Assembly (NCBI GenBank): GCA_036704825.1
Contig: JAUBSN010000035.1
Location: 14,372 to 78,371 of the forward strand
Source of the DNA: Microcoleus sp036704825
GTDB lineage: Bacteria; Cyanobacteriota; Cyanobacteriia; Cyanobacteriales; Microcoleaceae
Direction: 5' to 3'
Length of the DNA stretch: 64,000 bases
Shown here: positions 61,059 through 64,000 of the stretch, one piece after another
Layout: each line of letters opens with the position of its first letter
Numbering within the stretch: the first letter of the stretch is position 1
Translations under genes and position numbers: made by a program
Notes under the pieces: model-generated
Told to the model about the DNA's origin: nothing
The model's input: only the letters and a program-made list of their open reading frames with translations
Databases searched by the model: none

Positions 61059-62156
61059 ATGGGTCTGATGATTGAAGACGTACTGGAGTCCCTGGTAGAG
61101 CAAGGGGGTTCGGACATACACATCCAAGCGGGCGCGCCTATATTCTTCCGAGTCAGCGGTAAGCTAACTCCTCAGACGCAATACGGCGACATTCTGTCTG
61201 CTGAGGAAGTGCAGATCCTGATTTTCCAAATGCTCAACAATATGCAGCGCAAGCAGTTGGAAATGGAGTGGGAACTAGACTGCGCTTACGGCGTTCGGGG
61301 ATTGGCTCGGTTCCGCGTCAATGTCTACCGGGAGCGGGGTGCTTGGGCTGCTTGCATGCGGGCTCTGGCTTCTAAGATCCCTAATGCAGATGCTTTAGGC
61401 GTGCCGCAGGTTTTGCGGGATATGACGGAAAGACCTAGGGGTATGCTGTTGGTGACGGGACAAACGGGTTCCGGGAAAACTACTACGATGGCGGCTTTGT
61501 TGGATCTGGTCAACCGGACGCGGGCGGAACATATTCTAACAGTTGAAGATCCGATCGAATATGTGTTTCCTAATATCAAGAGTTTGTTTCACCAGCGCCA
61601 AAAGGGCGAAGATACTAAGAGCTTTGCTAATGCGCTCAAAGCTGCGTTGCGCGAAGATCCTGATGTAATTCTGGTGGGGGAAATGCGGGACTTGGAAACG
61701 ATCGGTCTGGCAATTTCGGCGGCAGAAACAGGTCACATGGTGATGGGAACGCTGCACACTAATTCGGCGGCTGCAACGATCGATCGGATTTTGGACGTGT
61801 TCCCGCCCATTCAACAACCCCAAGTTCGCGCCCAGGTGTCTAACTCTTTGGTGGGAATTTGCAGCCAAAATTTGGTTGTGAAAATTGGGGGCGGCCGCTG
61901 CTGCGCTATGGAAATCATGGTGAATACTCCAGCTATGGCTAACTTGATCCGGGAGGGCAAAACTCCAATGATTTACTCCCAAATCCAAATGGGGGCGAAA
62001 CTGGGCATGAGGACGATGGAAATGGCCCTCGCTGAACTTTACAAGAGCGGTAAAATCACTTGGGAAGCGGCAATGGGCAAGGCTTCTAAGGCTGACGAAC
62101 TCGAACGCTTGATCGGCCCGGCACCAGTTGGTGGCGCCCCGGTAAAAGCTCATTAA
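61059..62156 (+). CDS. pilT: type IV pilus retraction ATPase PilT
   Basis: ATG 61059 with GGAGAGG about 7 bp upstream is chosen over TTG 61020. The 365-residue hexameric ATPase depolymerises pili. Marks are SDIHIQAGAPIFFRVSGKL, Walker A VTGQTGSGKTTTMA, the Asp box VEDPIEYVF, Walker B DVILVGEMRDLET, the His box MGTLHTNSAAATIDR and the retraction-specific AIRNLIRE-like stretch MANLIREGKTPMIYSQIQMG. It follows pilB by 75 bp. Confidence 0.96.
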   Translation: MGLMIEDVLESLVEQGGSDIHIQAGAPIFFRVSGKLTPQTQYGDILSAEEVQILIFQMLNNMQRKQLEMEWELDCAYGVRGLARFRVNVYRERGAWAACMRALASKIPNADALGVPQVLRDMTERPRGMLLVTGQTGSGKTTTMAALLDLVNRTRAEHILTVEDPIEYVFPNIKSLFHQRQKGEDTKSFANALKAALREDPDVILVGEMRDLETIGLAISAAETGHMVMGTLHTNSAAATIDRILDVFPPIQQPQVRAQVSNSLVGICSQNLVVKIGGGRCCAMEIMVNTPAMANLIREGKTPMIYSQIQMGAKLGMRTMEMALAELYKSGKITWEAAMGKASKADELERLIGPAPVGGAPVKAH

Positions 62157-62159
62157 TTC

Positions 62160-62222
62160 CGTCAGCAGTCATTAGTTAGGAGTCAGCAGGCTGAATTAAT
62201 GACTGATGACTGATGAGTCATA
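62160..62222. repeat. heptamer repeats between pilT and pilC
   Basis: GTCATTA/TGACTGA units (CAGTCATTAG, ATGACTGATGACTGATGAG) fill the gap before pilC. The two ends are complementary and could form a hairpin within the operon transcript. Confidence 0.7.
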
Positions 62223-62250
62223 ACTTTTAATAAATTTTCAGAGGTGAGCT

Positions 62251-63378
62251 GTGGCTACCAACGTTATTCGCGAAAAACCGAAAGGTGGCTTTGATTTCAG
62301 TAAGATTCAAGAGCAAATTGAGTATAACCTTACCAGTCTTACTGTTAAGGATATGGCTATTTTTGCTCGTCAGTTTGCGGCTATGTTTAATGCAGGGGTG
62401 GCGATCGTTAGATGCCTTTCCGTGCTGCACGAGCAGTGTTCTAATGCTAAGCTGAAACGAGCGCTCAGGAGCATGAATGCTGACGTGCAGGAAGGGATAA
62501 ACTTGGCAGAGGCGATGGCTAAGTTTCCTGATGTTTTTGACCAACTGTTTATCAGTATGGTGGCGGCGGGAGAAGTCGGCGGGGTGCTAGATGAAACCCT
62601 AGACCGTCTGGCGGTGATGATGGAAAAAAATCACAAGACGGAATCCGAAATTAATTCGGCTATGTCTTATCCGAAGACGGTGCTCTTTATTGCGATCGTG
62701 ATTTTTTTCGCAATGACCATATTCTTGCTGCCAACTTTCGCTAAAATATTTAAGGATATTGGTGCAGATTTGCCAGCTTTTACGGTTATGATGTTGGGAA
62801 TTAGTGCATTTTGTACGGCTTGGCCTCCGATCCAACAGGTGACAGTTATTGGGGTGATTATAGCGCTCAAAATTGCCTTCGATATGTACTACAAAACTCC
62901 CGTAGGTCGCCTGCAAATAGATAAGATTTCCATGAAATTGCCTGTTTTTGGAGATTTGATCGAAAAATCGGCTGTGGCTCGGTTTTGCGTGATATTTGGG
63001 TCGCTGACGCGATCGGGCGTGCCGATTCTCAATTCTTTGGAAATTGTGCGAGATGTGGCGGGGAATCAGGCGATATCTAATGCGATCGAATATGCCAGAC
63101 AGGAAATTCAAAGCGGCGGCATGATCAGTATTGCTTTGCAAGAACAAGCTGTTTTTCCGTCTTTGGCCATTCAAATGATGGCAATTGGCGAGGAGACAGG
63201 GGAACTTGACAAAATGCTGATGAAAGTTGGCGCTTTCTACGAAACGGAAGTGGAGGAAGCAGTAAAAGGACTTACCAGTATGCTAGAACCTCTGATGATT
63301 GTGGTCGTCGGTGGTATCGTAGGTTCAATTTTGCTGTCGATGTATCTGCCGATGTTCGCAGTGTTCCAGAAGCTGTAA
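62251..63378 (+). CDS. pilC: type IV pilus inner membrane platform protein PilC
   Basis: GTG 62251 has GAGGTGA 4-10 bp upstream. The 375-residue GspF/PilC protein has two repeated T2SSF domains. The first is VKDMAIFARQFAAMFNAGVA, and the second is VARFCVIFGSLTRSGVPILN. Three membrane segments include VLFIAIVIFFAMTIFLLPTF and MIVVVVGGIVGSILLSMYLP. It anchors the pilus in the plasma membrane and transmits force from PilB and PilT. Last gene of the operon. Confidence 0.96.
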   Translation: MATNVIREKPKGGFDFSKIQEQIEYNLTSLTVKDMAIFARQFAAMFNAGVAIVRCLSVLHEQCSNAKLKRALRSMNADVQEGINLAEAMAKFPDVFDQLFISMVAAGEVGGVLDETLDRLAVMMEKNHKTESEINSAMSYPKTVLFIAIVIFFAMTIFLLPTFAKIFKDIGADLPAFTVMMLGISAFCTAWPPIQQVTVIGVIIALKIAFDMYYKTPVGRLQIDKISMKLPVFGDLIEKSAVARFCVIFGSLTRSGVPILNSLEIVRDVAGNQAISNAIEYARQEIQSGGMISIALQEQAVFPSLAIQMMAIGEETGELDKMLMKVGAFYETEVEEAVKGLTSMLEPLMIVVVGGIVGSILLSMYLPMFAVFQKL

Positions 63379-63733
63379 AAAAAGGCTAATTAGTTATTAG
63401 TTATTAGTTAGTAGCAATTAACGCATGACCAATGACTATTTTCCTCGTTCCCAGGCAGATCCGGGGCAGACTTTTGGAGGAGGCACAGCATGTATTAAAA
63501 GGAGAAAATAATTTGGAGGATCTGCCTCCAAATCTTCCTTACCAATGTCTTCCCATTGGTAACAAATTACGAAAATGTCACACAAGTAAACTAGGAGAGA
63601 CAGACAGATTTAACTGCTGCCTAATCCTGGCTTTACGCTCCAGGGTAAACGCATCTTAATTTGAACCCATAATATGCTACAGTTAAACTAAAATAAATTT
63701 TAATGCAGTTATTGTAGTTTATGGATGCTATTA
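63379..63733. other. repeat-rich gap after pilC
   Basis: TTAGTTA heptamers (63389-63412) are followed by AGGCAGATCC (63453-63462) and GGATCTGCCT (63518-63527), perfect 10-bp inverted arms enclosing TTTGGAGG-type words. It is probably a dispersed palindromic repeat. The frame crossing it (63432-63659) is not accepted as a gene. Confidence 0.5.
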
Positions 63734-63892
63734 ATGGCAAAAGGTTTTAGTCAAACTTTAAATCACCAACCAAAACAAACAGATTCATTGCCTGCGGTGA
63801 ATATATTAAAAGCCTGTTTTTTAGAATATTTTGCCAATTTGAGCGACCCCAGAATAGAAAGAATAAAAGTAAGGATTCAGGTCTTTGATTGA
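63734..63892 (+). pseudogene. broken ISAs1-like transposase, N-terminal part
   Basis: ATG 63734 starts MAKGFSQTLNHQPKQTDSLP and continues ACFLEYFANLSDPRIERIKV, the conserved opening of ISAs1-type transposases (LLxxFxxLxDPRxxRxK). Similarity ends at residue 46, exactly where TAAGGATTCAGGTC begins, and the frame stops six codons later at TGA 63890-63892. The element seems to have been cut by insertion of, or deletion against, another element. Confidence 0.65.
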
Positions 63893-64000
63893 GGAATAAG
63901 AGAAGGCATCAATAAGTCACAAGGTAAGGATTCAGGTCAAAAAAAGTTCATCAAGAGCCGAGAAATATGGTAATGTAGTCAGATGAGGGAAAAAGCAGAC
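63870..64000. mobile_element. probable end of a second insertion sequence (partial)
   Basis: TAAGGATTCAGGTC occurs at 63870-63883 and again at 63925-63938, the first exactly at the break in the transposase. The repeated word may be an IS terminal repeat. An ATG at 63983 opens MREKAD at the window end, possibly the transposase of this element. The identity needs the flanking sequence. Confidence 0.4.

Noticed and set aside
61536..62153. 205-codon frame opposite pilT
   Set aside because: His/Arg-rich antisense translation of a clear PilT.
1..64000. Frequent GCGATCGC octamers as regulatory sites
   Set aside because: This is HIP1, a genome-wide cyanobacterial word found in and between genes; it carries no local meaning.
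1..64000. tRNA, rRNA or known riboswitch genes
   Set aside because: No T-loop/acceptor pattern, rRNA core sequence or recognised riboswitch core was found by reading both strands; a covariance-model search would be decisive.

Overview
The window comes from a filamentous, non-heterocystous cyanobacterium, most likely Oscillatoriales close to Microcoleus, Oscillatoria or Phormidium. The evidence is the very frequent HIP1 octamer GCGATCGC, an nblA gene for phycobilisome degradation, several cyanobacterial families (DUF4231, DUF1816, DUF2358, DUF2993, a WGxxGxxG-tail protein, a DUF6825-like protein, DICT), a cyanobacterial PilB, and many heptamer short tandem repeats (AGTCATT, CAGTTGG, CCCAATG types) between genes. 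No rRNA, tRNA or CRISPR array was recognised.

Left part (0-24 kb) is mostly chromosomal housekeeping. It holds a truncated ABC ATPase at the edge, a DUF4231 membrane protein, glutathione reductase, an OGFr-like protein, an ECF sigma / anti-sigma / Spy-CpxP operon, a YqiA-type esterase followed by a polyphosphate-glucokinase-like ROK kinase, hisC, a fasciclin protein, a GH13 glycosidase and glgC (glycogen metabolism). A CbpA-type DnaJ, two DUF1816 paralogues, two DUF2993 paralogues, a pentapeptide-repeat protein and a DICT/degenerate HD-GYP regulator follow. A small lipoprotein gene at 22.6-23.2 kb is split by an in-frame TAG.

Middle part (24-40 kb) is the most accessory-looking. It has a PlsY-PEP-synthase-like fusion that carries in-frame intergenic-type repeats. 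Next, all on the minus strand, come an HlyD/MacA-type periplasmic adaptor, two tandem MacB/FtsX permeases without an ATPase, and an RTX-vanadium haloperoxidase. A peptide ABC permease and its binding protein follow, with a Uma2 nuclease-fold gene between them.

Right part (40-64 kb) holds a Ser/Thr kinase, an AarF/UbiB kinase-like protein, a PP2C phosphatase whose 3' end is tandemly duplicated, anmK, nblA and an ExbB/ExbD pair. The minus-strand chaperone block grpE-dnaK-dnaJ is followed by tusA-rsgA. Across a 1.45-kb intergenic region lies the divergent type IV pilus motor operon pilB-pilT-pilC. The right edge carries a broken IS transposase next to what looks like the end of another insertion sequence.

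Several ~70-100 bp inverted-repeat elements built on AAACCGGGTTT, plus numerous hairpins, occupy gaps between genes. The best candidates for something new are the amber-split lipoprotein, the fusion protein hosting heptamer repeats, the RTX-haloperoxidase beside an ATPase-less exporter, and the dispersed palindromic element.
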